Assembly (NCBI GenBank): GCA_017451915.1
Contig: JAFTNJ010000056.1
Coordinates: 1 to 64,000 of the forward strand
Source: Clostridia bacterium
Lineage (GTDB): Bacteria > Bacillota > Clostridia > Oscillospirales > CAG-272
Reading direction: 5' to 3'
DNA: 64,000 bases
The position numbers and the translations under genes are program-made. Under the pieces are notes generated by a model. The model saw nothing but the letters and a program-made list of their open reading frames with translations, ran no database searches and was not told the DNA's origin. This document shows positions 6,135 to 14,428 of this stretch, piece by piece; the stretch's first letter is position 1, and each line of letters starts with the position of its first letter.

Positions 6135-6407
6135 TTATACAAAATTTTTACTACTCTTCTCACAATACTTTTGCCGCGTTGCCTCTCCGCCACGCAAATG
6201 CCGTTCCGATTTGTTTTTCAGCATTAGCTTTTGCACCTCAAAATACAGTCCGCGATCCACATTTTTTAAAGTTTGGGTCACGTCCTTATGTACTGTGCTT
6301 TTACTAACTCCAAAATGCTGGGCCGTTGATCGAACCGTGGTCTGTCGCTCAATCAAATATTCCCCCAAAACCACGCACCGTTCCCTTCCGTTCCACGCAA
6401 AATCCAT
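6135..6407 (-). CDS. spoIIID: Sporulation transcriptional regulator SpoIIID
   Basis: A 90-residue DNA-binding protein that, in other spore formers, activates or represses mother-cell genes between the sigma-E and sigma-K stages. The helix-turn-helix reads VRSTAQHFGVSKSTVHKD (about 28-45), followed by the family signature RHLRGGEATRQKY. I chose the ATG at 6407 over that at 6422 because the upstream codons themselves form the ribosome binding site (GGAGG, eight bases before the ATG). Upstream, CATATAAT resembles a sigma-E -10, but I cannot place a matching -35. The last codons overlap the 12-mer found in the neighbouring phage repeats. Confidence 0.95.
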   Translation of the reverse strand: MDFAWNGRERCVVLGEYLIERQTTVRSTAQHFGVSKSTVHKDVTQTLKNVDRGLYFEVQKLMLKNKSERHLRGGEATRQKYCEKSSKNFV

Positions 6408-6478
6408 ACCCTTTGCCTCCATAATATAACAAACCTTTGGTACATTATATGAGGCTCGGAATAATCTTTAGACTATGA

Positions 6479-7261
6479 TTGGATAAACTTATGTTACAAA
6501 AAGAAAACGAAAAATTTGCCGCCTCCACCATATTTGAAGGCATGACCTCAATCTCTGCGGTTCTCAACGCGCAATGCGAAAACGACCGAAGAATTGAGAA
6601 AATATGGATCGATAAAGAAAAACGACGTACAAAAAGCGCTGAAATCGGCTTTTTGGTGGCCAAATCCCATGCCCTGGGCTTCCCTATTGAATTTGTAGAA
6701 AAAGAGCAGATCGACGTCATTGCCGTTGGAAATACCCACGGTGGCATTCTCGCCTTTTGCAGTGAACGCAATCTTCCATCGCTGACCGCCGAGCAGATCC
6801 TCCCCAATGGATTTTATATCTATGCAGAAGGCATTGAGGATCCCTATAATTTTGGTTACACGGTACGTTCTCTTTATGCCGCCGGCGTTTCCGGCATTGT
6901 GCTCCCACCGCGAAACTGGATGAGTGCCGCCGGCGTGGTGGCGCGTGCTTCCGCGGGATGCTCTGAATTGCTCCCCATGTTTACCGCCACGGCCGAGGAG
7001 GCCGTCGCCGCCTTTCGCGCAGCGGGTTACCAGATCCTTTGTGCCGGCATTCGGGATTCGGTATCGCTCTTTGAAACCACCTTTTCCTATCCCATTCTTT
7101 TGGTAATCGGAGGCGAAAAACGCGGTATTTCCCGCAAACTTTTGGAGCAGGCAGATCAAATTGTACGCATTGACTACGGAAGAAGCTTTCGCGGTTCCCT
7201 CTCGGCGGCCTCGGCGGCAACGGTCATGGCGTTTGAGCTCTTTCGGCAAAATCAAAAATAA
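6479..7261 (+). CDS. TrmH/SpoU-family RNA 2'-O-methyltransferase
   Basis: A 260-residue SPOUT methyltransferase. The knot motifs are present: NFGYTVRSLYAAGVSG (motif 1, with the catalytic-type Arg), VIGGEKRGIS (motif 2) and the Ser-rich SLSAASAATVMAFELFRQ (motif 3). The N-terminal 100 residues resemble the L30e-like substrate-binding domain of RlmB-type enzymes. The substrate RNA (23S rRNA or tRNA) cannot be told from sequence. The start is uncertain: TTG at 6479 or ATG at 6491, neither with a strong ribosome binding site. A terminator follows at 7266-7300. Confidence 0.85.
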   Translation: MDKLMLQKENEKFAASTIFEGMTSISAVLNAQCENDRRIEKIWIDKEKRRTKSAEIGFLVAKSHALGFPIEFVEKEQIDVIAVGNTHGGILAFCSERNLPSLTAEQILPNGFYIYAEGIEDPYNFGYTVRSLYAAGVSGIVLPPRNWMSAAGVVARASAGCSELLPMFTATAEEAVAAFRAAGYQILCAGIRDSVSLFETTFSYPILLVIGGEKRGISRKLLEQADQIVRIDYGRSFRGSLSAASAATVMAFELFRQNQK

Positions 7262-7265
7262 AAAC

Positions 7266-7300
7266 GCAGAGTCGCACCTCGTTTTTGGGTACGACTCTGT
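7266..7300. terminator. Bidirectional terminator between convergent genes
   Basis: CAGAGTCG (7267-7274) pairs with CGACTCTG (7292-7299), flanked by A-rich and T-rich runs. It serves the methyltransferase gene from the left and the lipase-like gene from the right. Confidence 0.8.
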
Positions 7301-7303
7301 CTT

Positions 7304-8407
7304 TTATTTTTTGGAGAACAGATCCGAAATGACGTTCTTGGTATTCAAACGAAGCAATTCGGTCAGCGTTTTTTGTAGGGTTTGCTGCACGTGGGGGTCC
7401 AGATCCTTTCCCCGCAGGATCCAGCGTGTCTTTAATGAGACCAGATCGGTCAGCGTTTGGGCATTGTCGGCAGAAAGCATTTGGTACATGGCCTCCACAA
7501 ATTGCTCTCGCTGTTCGTTGGTCATCTTATTAACCCATTCCTTCAACACTCTGTCAATGCGTTTGGATTCCTCGGTCACATCCTTTAAATAGACGAATCC
7601 GCCGCCCATGACCTCCCAGGAAACACCATCGTGCTGATATAAGCCCTTTTGGCGGCTCTTAACCACGATATAGTTTTCATCATGCTCTAAAAGCATTCCC
7701 ACCACGGCGTTTTGCGGTACAAAGGATCGAATGATGGGACGCAAAGTCATGTAATCCTCATCCTTCAGGATCTTTTCGTGAAATCCCGGGCCATCGTTGC
7801 TCCAAACGTTAATGAGGCGCGCACGCACGTCGGGGGTACAGTTCACCGCCGCATACACCGCGAGATTGCCGCCCTTGCTGTGCCCGGTCAGACGAATGGA
7901 TCCGGTAGAGGTTTGCGCTGCAGCCTCCAGATATTCCACCGCCTTGAGCTGCGCGGGCACCACGGGAAGAAAGCTCATGTTAAAATCTTCCTTCCAACCA
8001 ATCAAGGTATCGTCGGTTCCCCGATAGGCCACCAGCATGGTATCATCCTCGGGAAAGAAGGTTACCGCCGAGAATTGGGTCTGCTCCTCCAGGTCAATGT
8101 GATTTACATAGGCGCGCATATTTACGTTACGAAAGCGCTTGGTCTCCTTGATCATGCGAAAAAGCTTAATGATCTCCTTAGGAATGATCAATCCCACGGG
8201 GATCTTTTTTTCGTCGGGATATTTTGCAAAAAAAGCGTTTGCGGCGGCTTTGATGGGAACCGTAACGCTGGAATGTTGCTCGGGTACGATACCGTCAAAA
8301 TCCAGATAGGAGATCAAAGAAAAGATCAGACTGTCCACTTCATTGAAAGGCGCTTCGTAGAACGCAAGGTCACCCCGCCATTTGACGTAATCAAACAAGG
8401 TTCCCAT
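7304..8407 (-). CDS. Mbeg1-like (DUF2974) alpha/beta-hydrolase, lipase class 3-like
   Basis: A 367-residue cytoplasmic protein with the nucleophile-elbow motif GHSKGG (about 175-180) inside an alpha/beta-hydrolase core and a preceding YRGTDDT segment, both typical of the DUF2974/Mbeg1-like family found widely in Firmicutes. The Asp and His of the triad cannot be fixed by eye. Substrate is unknown; lipase activity is only a family inference. The start ATG at 8407 follows AAAGGAAAG. It is the last gene of a leftward operon with the DUF1846 protein and M18 aminopeptidase (37-base and 32-base gaps). Confidence 0.8.
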   Translation of the reverse strand: MGTLFDYVKWRGDLAFYEAPFNEVDSLIFSLISYLDFDGIVPEQHSSVTVPIKAAANAFFAKYPDEKKIPVGLIIPKEIIKLFRMIKETKRFRNVNMRAYVNHIDLEEQTQFSAVTFFPEDDTMLVAYRGTDDTLIGWKEDFNMSFLPVVPAQLKAVEYLEAAAQTSTGSIRLTGHSKGGNLAVYAAVNCTPDVRARLINVWSNDGPGFHEKILKDEDYMTLRPIIRSFVPQNAVVGMLLEHDENYIVVKSRQKGLYQHDGVSWEVMGGGFVYLKDVTEESKRIDRVLKEWVNKMTNEQREQFVEAMYQMLSADNAQTLTDLVSLKTRWILRGKDLDPHVQQTLQKTLTELLRLNTKNVISDLFSKK

Positions 8408-8444
8408 ATTCTGTCTTTCCTTTCTTATTCGTTATAAATATTAT

Positions 8445-9932
8445 TTAGCAGCCGTGGAACAGGCGCTTGCTCTCATAAGCAGGCTCACAAGTCAAATATA
8501 TGCCCAGCTTTTTCAGAGTATGCTCATCGTTTTCGGAAAGAATCACCGAGGAGTGCATTTCACACTTACGAAGATTTGCCAATTGCTCCCGTGCTTTGGC
8601 TGCAATGGGATCGGTAACGGCGCAAATGGAAAGGGCGATCAACACCTCGTTGGGATGGAGGCGCGGATTTTTGCTTCCAAGCGCGTGCACCTTGAGATTG
8701 GTGATAGGCTCCAGGATCTCGGGAGAGATCAGATCAATGCGGTCGTCGATCCCTGCCAAGGTTTTTAATGCATTCAGCAATGCCGCCGACGCCGCACCAA
8801 GCATACGCGAGGTACGTCCGGTCACCATTACGCCGTTGCCAAGCTCAATGGCCGCGGCAGGCTTTCCGGTGCTTTCCGCCTTTTGCTTTGCGGCTTCCAC
8901 CACCTTGCGAAAATCGGTATCGATCCCGGCAGACTGCATGATCAGCTTTAATTTATCGGCGTCACGGCTTTCGGTGCTTCCCTTGCGTTGGTTGCACAGT
9001 GCCGTGTAATAACGGCGGACGATCTCCATTTTGGAGGCATCACAAACCACATCGTTATCAATAATGCAGTTCCCTACCATATTTACCCCCATATCTGTGG
9101 GGGACTTGTAGGGAGAGGCTCCGTAGATCCGCTGGAACATCGCGTTCAACACCGGAAAGATCTCAATATCACGGTTATAGTTGACCGTGGTCTTCCCATA
9201 GGCTTCAAAATGGAAGGGGTCGATCATATTCATATCGTTCAGATCGGCGGTGGCCGCTTCGTAGGCAATGTTGACGGGATGCTTTACGGGAAGGTTCCAG
9301 ATAGGAAAGGTCTCAAACTTGGCGTATCCCGATTGGATTCCACGCTTGTGGTCGTGATACAGCTGACTGAGGCAGGTAGCCATCTTGCCGCTTCCGGGAC
9401 CGGGGCCGGTGACCACCACTAAGGAGCGGGTGGTTTCAATATAATCATTCTTGCCGTAGCCCTCATCGCTTACGATATGATCAATATCCGAGGGATAGCC
9501 CTGGATGTGATAGTGACGGTAAACGCGAACGCCCAAGGATTCCAACCGCTTTTGGAACTTCACCGCGGTGGGCTGATCCTGCCAACGGGTAAGCACAACG
9601 CTGCCAACGTAGAGTCCAAAATTGCGGAACGCGTCGATTAGGCGAAGCACGTCCAGATCGTAGGTAATGCCCAGATCTCCGCGCACCTTGTTTTTTTCTA
9701 TATCGTTGGCGTTGATGGAGATCACGATCTCGGCTCTATCCTTTAATTGGATCAGCATACGGATCTTGCTGTCAGGCTCAAAGCCGGGCAGAACGCGTGC
9801 GGCGTGATAATCGTCAAAGATCTTGCCACCAAACTCCAGGTAGAGCTTTCCGCCAAACTGATCGATGCGTCTGCGAATGTGCTCGGATTGCGTTGCTATA
9901 TATTTCTCATTGTCAAAACCCAATTTATTCAT
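8445..9932 (-). CDS. DUF1846 family protein
   Basis: A 495-residue member of the DUF1846 family, conserved in Firmicutes and structurally known but without an agreed function. Visible features are the N-terminal NKLGFDNEKYIATQSEHI block and a Gly-rich GPGPGSGKMATCLSQ stretch near residue 190 that resembles a P-loop. The ATG at 9932 follows GGAGAG. The frame is open further upstream to 9986, but those codons look like leader sequence and contain the ribosome binding site. It lies between the M18 peptidase and the lipase-like gene in one operon. Confidence 0.85.
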   Translation of the reverse strand: MNKLGFDNEKYIATQSEHIRRRIDQFGGKLYLEFGGKIFDDYHAARVLPGFEPDSKIRMLIQLKDRAEIVISINANDIEKNKVRGDLGITYDLDVLRLIDAFRNFGLYVGSVVLTRWQDQPTAVKFQKRLESLGVRVYRHYHIQGYPSDIDHIVSDEGYGKNDYIETTRSLVVVTGPGPGSGKMATCLSQLYHDHKRGIQSGYAKFETFPIWNLPVKHPVNIAYEAATADLNDMNMIDPFHFEAYGKTTVNYNRDIEIFPVLNAMFQRIYGASPYKSPTDMGVNMVGNCIIDNDVVCDASKMEIVRRYYTALCNQRKGSTESRDADKLKLIMQSAGIDTDFRKVVEAAKQKAESTGKPAAAIELGNGVMVTGRTSRMLGAASAALLNALKTLAGIDDRIDLISPEILEPITNLKVHALGSKNPRLHPNEVLIALSICAVTDPIAAKAREQLANLRKCEMHSSVILSENDEHTLKKLGIYLTCEPAYESKRLFHGC

Positions 9933-9964
9933 CGTCCTTTTCTCTCCTCTCAAAACAATTTTAA

Positions 9965-11272
9965 TTACGGTTGCAATCGATAGCACCCGTCGCCAAGTGC
10001 CTGCAAGGTGCTGTTGTAGAAAGCGGTCATCGCCGCGGTCAGATAGCCAATGTCCTTCGTTCCCGCGGTCTCATAGGAGGAATGCATGGCAAGCTGTGCC
10101 ATTCCAATGTCTACGGTGATCAAGGGCACCCGAGTGTTTGAGATGCTTCCCAGCGTGGAGCCGCCGGGAACGTCGCTCCGATTGGCGAATTGCTGAACCG
10201 GAACACCCGCGCGGCGACAAATCTCGGCAAACAATGCCGCAGAGATTCCGTCGGTAGTGTATCGTTGCGCCGCGTTGGTTTTGATCACAACGCCGCCATT
10301 GAGATGGGGCGCATTCTGCGCATCGCTGAATTCGGGATGATTGGGATGCTTGGCGTGACCGTTGTCGGCAGAAACCATCATCGAGGAGGCCAATAAGCAA
10401 CGCTTATCCACGCCAAGGGCCTCACAGATACGGGAAAGTACGTCAGAAAGGAAAACCGAGCCGGCTCCCTGCTTGGTGGCACTTCCGGTTTCCTCGTTGT
10501 CGGCGGCAAAGCATACGGGAATGGCTGTCGTAGGAGTTGCTTGTAAGAATCCCTGCAGAGTACCGAACATACACATCAGATTGTCAATGCGCGGTACCGA
10601 GAAAAACTCCTCCTTCGCCCCCCAGAGGCTGCCGGGTGTGCGGTTATACAAATAGAGATCCATACCGCAGATCTCATCCTCGGCGCATTCAAGCTCCTTG
10701 GCCAAAAGACCTTTCAACGTTGCTGTGGAATCGTCGGTCTGCGTAAAGAGCGGAAGCATATCCACCGCCGCGTTGTAGCTTGCTCCCGAGTTGACGTTAC
10801 GGTTCATGTGAATGGCAACGCTGGGAATCAGGAGCAGATCGCGGTCAATTTTTACGGTTTTTGCAAGGAAATTCCCCTTTTGATTGAGGATTACACGGCC
10901 GGCAAGGGAAAGCGGACGATCCATCCAAGAAGCAAAAATCGTACCTCCGTAGGGCTCCACGTTCAAACGGACATATTTACCAAAGGCCGGAGATTCATAT
11001 TCATTTTTTAACTTGAAGGTAGGAGAGTCGGTGTGGCTGGCGGAGATCATAAAAGCCGTAGGCTTTTCGGTGGGGACACGGAATGCAATGATGGAGGATT
11101 GGTTACGGGTAACGTAGTACCCCTTCCCTGCCTCCAGACTCCAGGATTCTCCCTCCGGCAAGGGAATGAACCCCTGCTCCTTTAAAATTTTAGTGGCAGA
11201 TTCCACCGCATGAAACGCCGTGGGTGATTGTTCAATAAACGAAAGAAGCTGTTTGGTGTCCTGTTTGCTCAT
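9965..11272 (-). CDS. apeB: M18 family aminopeptidase
   Basis: A 435-residue zinc aminopeptidase of the aspartyl-aminopeptidase family, which trims N-terminal residues from cytoplasmic peptides. Visible metal-site segments are ASHTDSPTFKLK, RIDNL, ADNEETGS (Glu pair), SADNGHAKHP and AMHSSYE, all in the expected order. Length matches bacterial M18 enzymes. The promoter at 11313-11341 drives it and probably the two genes downstream. The symbol apeB is a family-level name. Confidence 0.92.
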   Translation of the reverse strand: MSKQDTKQLLSFIEQSPTAFHAVESATKILKEQGFIPLPEGESWSLEAGKGYYVTRNQSSIIAFRVPTEKPTAFMISASHTDSPTFKLKNEYESPAFGKYVRLNVEPYGGTIFASWMDRPLSLAGRVILNQKGNFLAKTVKIDRDLLLIPSVAIHMNRNVNSGASYNAAVDMLPLFTQTDDSTATLKGLLAKELECAEDEICGMDLYLYNRTPGSLWGAKEEFFSVPRIDNLMCMFGTLQGFLQATPTTAIPVCFAADNEETGSATKQGAGSVFLSDVLSRICEALGVDKRCLLASSMMVSADNGHAKHPNHPEFSDAQNAPHLNGGVVIKTNAAQRYTTDGISAALFAEICRRAGVPVQQFANRSDVPGGSTLGSISNTRVPLITVDIGMAQLAMHSSYETAGTKDIGYLTAAMTAFYNSTLQALGDGCYRLQP

Positions 11273-11312
11273 GGTTTGGATCCCCCTGCATCAAAAATAA
11301 AAAACTACTTTT

Positions 11313-11341
11313 ATTATACCATAAAAAAAGAGCGATTGCAA
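11313..11341 (-). promoter_or_regulatory. Promoter of the M18 operon, overlapping a terminator
   Basis: On the minus strand, TTGCAA (11336-11341), a 17-base spacer and TATAAT (11313-11318). The same bases form part of the terminator of the upstream GNAT gene, so termination and re-initiation are packed into 40 bases. Confidence 0.65.
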
Positions 11342-11362
11342 TAATAGATCACTCTTTTTTTT
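11323..11362 (-). terminator. Terminator of the GNAT gene
   Basis: AAAGAGTGAT/ATCGCTCTTT stem with one mismatch on the minus strand, followed by a T run. It lies 14 bases past the stop of the acetyltransferase gene. Confidence 0.7.
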
Positions 11363-11375
11363 CATTATTTTTTAT

Positions 11376-11873
11376 TCATTTTCCGTATTTAGAGAACAGC
11401 GAAGAATAGCTTCCGCGATAAAAATAGCTGTTTCCGTTCTTATTCTCACCGCACCGAAGCAGACCCAAATGCTCCAGGATCCCTTGGGACTTCGTGTTTC
11501 TTTTATGCGCGTAGGCCTCCACCCGCTCCAGATCCTTTGGCAGCTCGTTGAGCAACCAGGAATAAAACGCGCGGAACACACCGCTTCCCTGGTATTCCTT
11601 CCGTAATTGGATCTCCTCCATCATCAAGGTTCCGCGAGAAACGTAATATTGGAAATATCCAATCAAGACATCTCCGTCATATAGGAGGACGATCTGCCGC
11701 GGCTCCTTTTGCATGGCAGGATACACTTCGGAATACCAATCGTCAAAATCCTTCTCATAAGAATTTCCCGTGGGTACAATAATGTTCATGTTGGCATGAA
11801 GAAGCGCAAAGCACATGGGAAGGGTTGCCGCAAGCTCATTTTTGTTCGCGTATTGAAAGGATAGGTTCATCAT
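11376..11873 (-). CDS. GNAT-family N-acetyltransferase
   Basis: A 165-residue GNAT protein. The acetyl-CoA-binding part is visible as MEEIQLRKEYQGSGVFRAF (about 88-106), although the usual Q/RxxGxG/A loop is reduced to YQGSG, and a C-terminal HKRNTKSQGILEHLGL helix-strand follows. Substrate is unknown. AAGGAG precedes a double ATG. It is the first gene on the right of the M18 operon and has its own terminator. Confidence 0.8.
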   Translation of the reverse strand: MMNLSFQYANKNELAATLPMCFALLHANMNIIVPTGNSYEKDFDDWYSEVYPAMQKEPRQIVLLYDGDVLIGYFQYYVSRGTLMMEEIQLRKEYQGSGVFRAFYSWLLNELPKDLERVEAYAHKRNTKSQGILEHLGLLRCGENKNGNSYFYRGSYSSLFSKYGK

Positions 11874-11930
11874 CAGTCTTCTCCTTTTGAAATCATCAGA
11901 ACTCTATCGTTTTAAGAGTTGGATCATGTT

Positions 11931-12431
11931 TTAAAAATTTGCCAGGTTTTCTCTTGCATATTTTGTCAGATAGGTTTCAAGCGGTTCCAGTTCGTAAAAT
12001 GCGTCATCATAATCGGCAAAAGGATACCGTTCATATTGCGCCTCAAATTCTTCCACCGTATCAATATCAAAGGACGAAAGATCCCTAAGATCAATCTCAT
12101 TTTTCTCCACGAATGCATCGTAAAGTGTTTTGTGGTCAATCGCACCGATAATTGCCATGTATTCACTCACCAAAGGAGCCACCATTCGGCTGGAATTGAC
12201 AAAGAACTGACATAATCCACCGTTGTTCACTTCGATCTCAAGCCAATTCACAGAGTAAAACACCTTTTGATAAAAATTCAAAGCGTTTACGCCTTCTTCC
12301 CATTCATCAACATCGTCTACCTTATGTTCGGTTCTAACCATAATTGCATAGAACAGCTCCTCGTCCGAAAGGAGGCTCAATTCATCCGTAGACATTTGCA
12401 AATACAGTGCATCGTTATTATAAAAATCCAT
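11931..12431 (-). CDS. DMP19 family protein (DUF4375-type)
   Basis: A 166-residue acidic protein with the family signature NWLEIEVNNGGLCQFFVNSS (about 63-82). DMP19 proteins are acidic and have been described as DNA mimics in Neisseria. Whether this member does that is not known, and many relatives lie in accessory regions. AAAGGAGAG precedes the ATG. It opens the A/T-rich patch next to tRNA-Val. Confidence 0.75.
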   Translation of the reverse strand: MDFYNNDALYLQMSTDELSLLSDEELFYAIMVRTEHKVDDVDEWEEGVNALNFYQKVFYSVNWLEIEVNNGGLCQFFVNSSRMVAPLVSEYMAIIGAIDHKTLYDAFVEKNEIDLRDLSSFDIDTVEEFEAQYERYPFADYDDAFYELEPLETYLTKYARENLANF

Positions 12432-12470
12432 TTTAACTCTCCTTTGCTCTAATGATCGTTCATATTTCCG

Positions 12471-12845
12471 TTAATTCCACTCCAACACGCACGATGTACG
12501 GTTTTCTCCTAAGAAATCAATTTCGAGAGTTTTTTCTCCCCAATTGATTTCACCAATATAAGATTCAGTCAACCGTGCTCCATCGGTATAAACCAAGACA
12601 GATTCTTTGTCAACCGTGTTTCCCATCGCATTCAGTACTCTGACCTCTGCTTTCACTGGTCCAAACGGCCATCCCGGAGCACCAACTTGATATAGTACGA
12701 AAACATATTCACTATCCGGATCGGTGCCTCTGTAAATTTCTTCTTTCTTAAATTGGTCTGTGTATATAAACACAGCAACAAAGAAAAGGATTGCCGCCAA
12801 TATTGTAGCCAGCAAAGAAAGTAAAACTATTTTCAGCTTTTTCAT
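12471..12845 (-). CDS. Small membrane-anchored protein of unknown function
   Basis: A 124-residue protein with one N-terminal membrane helix (about 5-27) and an extracytoplasmic beta-rich domain of about 95 residues. That domain begins EIYRGTDPDSEYVFVLYQV and contains PGWPFGP, a pattern seen in small DUF-type lipoprotein-like proteins of Firmicutes. No lipobox Cys is present. The ATG at 12845 is preferred over 12863 because GGTGGAG lies just upstream of it. Function unknown. Confidence 0.65.
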   Translation of the reverse strand: MKKLKIVLLSLLATILAAILFFVAVFIYTDQFKKEEIYRGTDPDSEYVFVLYQVGAPGWPFGPVKAEVRVLNAMGNTVDKESVLVYTDGARLTESYIGEINWGEKTLEIDFLGENRTSCVLEWN

Positions 12846-12883
12846 ATCTCCACCGCCCTTCATTTACGCGGAGCGCAACATTT

Positions 12884-13474
12884 TTACACCGTAAGGCGTA
12901 ACATCTTTGAGCGTAAACTCATATCATTTGTAATTTGTAGCAACATCATTTGAACGCGCCTTGGGAAAAAGATGCCAACATATTTATTCACTATATAACA
13001 AAATTTTTTCGAGTAAACGATCTTTTTTCTAAAAACTCGCAAAATATACTTATAATTCTTTTCGCCAATATCGTATGTTGGCGGAATAGGTTCAACGGGC
13101 ATATTTAACCTGAATAACAAGTCATAAAGCCTGTTGTATTTTTTCCTATCTCCTTCAAAAAACATTCCAAAAGTACCTGCTATGGTATTCAGCAAATTCC
13201 AATTATCAAGAACATGGTTGTAATCGATCGGATCGGAGATAGGCGTGTCGAAGTCGTATTCAACAACATCGCTTTCGATTGTCAATTCGTTGATTTTACA
13301 AAAACGCTTCATTTCCGCTGTTGATTGAAAAAACAACAAATTTTTAGCATCATTGTGCAATATCGAATCCGAATGTTCAGTGTAATAATACAGTGTTAAA
13401 TATGATTTCCCGTTATTCTTAATCAAAATGGGGTAAACAATTCTATTTTCTATGCAACTGCAAAAGTTTTGCAT
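12884..13474 (-). CDS. Hypothetical protein, 196 residues
   Basis: I do not recognise a family. The protein is mixed alpha/beta with a Lys/Arg/Tyr-rich, strongly basic C-terminal third (about 125-196) and no membrane helix. Codon use is much richer in A/T than in the surrounding backbone, as in its neighbours, which suggests acquisition. A good promoter (13498-13526) and GGTGGGG upstream of the ATG at 13474 support it as a real gene. Confidence 0.6.
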   Translation of the reverse strand: MQNFCSCIENRIVYPILIKNNGKSYLTLYYYTEHSDSILHNDAKNLLFFQSTAEMKRFCKINELTIESDVVEYDFDTPISDPIDYNHVLDNWNLLNTIAGTFGMFFEGDRKKYNRLYDLLFRLNMPVEPIPPTYDIGEKNYKYILRVFRKKIVYSKKFCYIVNKYVGIFFPRRVQMMLLQITNDMSLRSKMLRLTV

Positions 13475-13493
13475 ATCCCCACCACCTTTCTGA

Positions 13494-13728
13494 TTACATT
13501 ATATCACACTTGTGGGCGGTTTTCAATATTCTCCTTGCAATATTCAAAAGTCTTTCATTCGTTCCGTCGAGTTCATCGATTTCGTTTAAAATGAGGAAAT
13601 ACGCGCGGTCGAGCATCTTTCGGGCATATTCTTCATAGTCGTCCTTCGGTGGTTCTTTTTAGAAAGCTGTTCCGTACGCAGACGATGGTAAGCTTTGCTC
13701 CTCAATAGTGTATGATCTCGTATTCCAT
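13494..13728 (-). pseudogene. Remnant of a small protein gene
   Basis: From an ATG at 13728 the frame reads MEYEIIHY and stops. In the next frame the sequence continues as TIEEQSLPSSAYGTAF, a stop, and then KEPPKDDYEEYARKMLDRAYFLILNEIDEL through to a stop at 13494. The last part is clearly protein-like, so this appears to be a short gene broken by a frameshift and a stop. No family is recognised. Confidence 0.4.
13498..13526 (-). promoter_or_regulatory. Promoter of the 196-residue hypothetical gene
   Basis: On the minus strand, TTGAAA (13521-13526), a 17-base spacer and TATAAT (13498-13503) preceded by TGA, so also an extended -10. It lies over the tail of the gene remnant. Confidence 0.7.
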
Positions 13729-13730
13729 AT

Positions 13731-13772
13731 AAAAAATCCCTTCGGTTTGGCAAACACCATTATACCGAAAGG
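13731..13772 (-). terminator. Terminator of the four-helix-bundle gene
   Basis: On the minus strand, CCTTTCGGT (13764-13772) pairs with ACCGAAGGG (13738-13746), followed by six T residues. Confidence 0.7.
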
Positions 13773-13802
13773 ATGTGGAAAGTCAAGATAAGTTTTTGAA
13801 AA

Positions 13803-14156
13803 TTATTTGTTATCAATTTTCTTTTCAATCGTTATACACGATGAGGTAAGCATTCTTTGTATTCTGCCGCAGAGGTTGCGGTAGTTTTTGAATGTTTCTT
13901 CGTCAATTACCTTTGTGTTATAGAGCAATTTGAGCCATGATTCAGTTTCCGCGCACTCTTTTCTAGCGATCTTGAATTTAGAAAGCATATCCGCAAGGCT
14001 TTGAGGGTATTGAGCCTCGGTAATGTTGGCAAACACACTTGACGAGGATTTGCGAAGTTGGAAAACGGTGTTGGAGTTGCCGCTGATAGATTTACAAAGC
14101 AATTCACACTTTGTTGCAAGCTCTTCGGAATATTCGAGCAATAGGTTTTTAGGCAT
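13803..14156 (-). CDS. Four-helix-bundle protein (S23/IVS type)
   Basis: A 117-residue all-helical protein of the family first seen in intervening sequences of 23S rRNA and related to the Avd accessory protein of diversity-generating retroelements. Recognisable features are the N-terminal LLLEYSEELATKCELLCKS helix, the central RKSSSSVFANITEA turn-helix and the ARKECAETESWLKLLYNTK helix. The ATG at 14156 was chosen because AAAGGAG lies seven bases upstream; an ATG at 14174 precedes that element. Stand-alone copies are common in Clostridia and their role is unknown. Here the gene is followed by a terminator and preceded by an array of mini-hairpins. Confidence 0.8.
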   Translation of the reverse strand: MPKNLLLEYSEELATKCELLCKSISGNSNTVFQLRKSSSSVFANITEAQYPQSLADMLSKFKIARKECAETESWLKLLYNTKVIDEETFKNYRNLCGRIQRMLTSSCITIEKKIDNK

Positions 14157-14188
14157 ATCGTTCTCCTTTCGCATCCTCGCGTCCCAAT

Positions 14189-14392
14189 CACGCCGAAGGC
14201 GTGCATGAAATCCGCCGTAGGCGGTATGTCCTCAGCCCGCAAAGGCTGTATGGAATCAACACGAAGTGTTGTATGTTATCAAGCCGACGACAGTAATGCA
14301 CGCTTGCGCGTGATGCCATACGCGACTTCGTAGCAATTACATACAATGCGCAAGCGCATTGATTACATACCAAGCCTCCTTCATCGGCTTGG
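14189..14392. repeat. Mirrored array of mini-hairpins upstream of the four-helix-bundle gene
   Basis: Seven or eight tiny palindromes with GAA, GTA or TTGC/CAAG-type loops, for example 14189-14203, 14212-14224, 14258-14270, 14299-14312 and 14345-14360, ending with a 7-bp stem at 14370-14392. On the left the linkers after the stems read like GTATGxxAT; on the right they read as the reverse complement, ATTACATAC. The array is therefore roughly mirror-symmetric about 14290. No gene is visible. It probably forms one unit with the four-helix-bundle gene. Confidence 0.6.
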
Positions 14393-14398
14393 ATAAAA

Positions 14399-14428
14399 AT
14401 TAAAGCGACCTCGAAAGGTCGCTTTAAT
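14399..14428. terminator. Terminator next to tRNA-Val
   Basis: A perfect 12-bp stem (14399-14410 with 14417-14428), a six-base loop, and A/T runs on both sides. For the leftward tRNA gene it lies three bases after the CCA end. Confidence 0.85.

Noticed and set aside
6440..6480. A sigma-E promoter for spoIIID
   Set aside because: CATATAAT fits the -10, but no -35 is at the required distance; not reported as a feature.
14189..14392. A CRISPR array
   Set aside because: The units are small palindromes of different sequence with short linkers, not identical direct repeats with unique 30-base spacers, and no cas gene is present.
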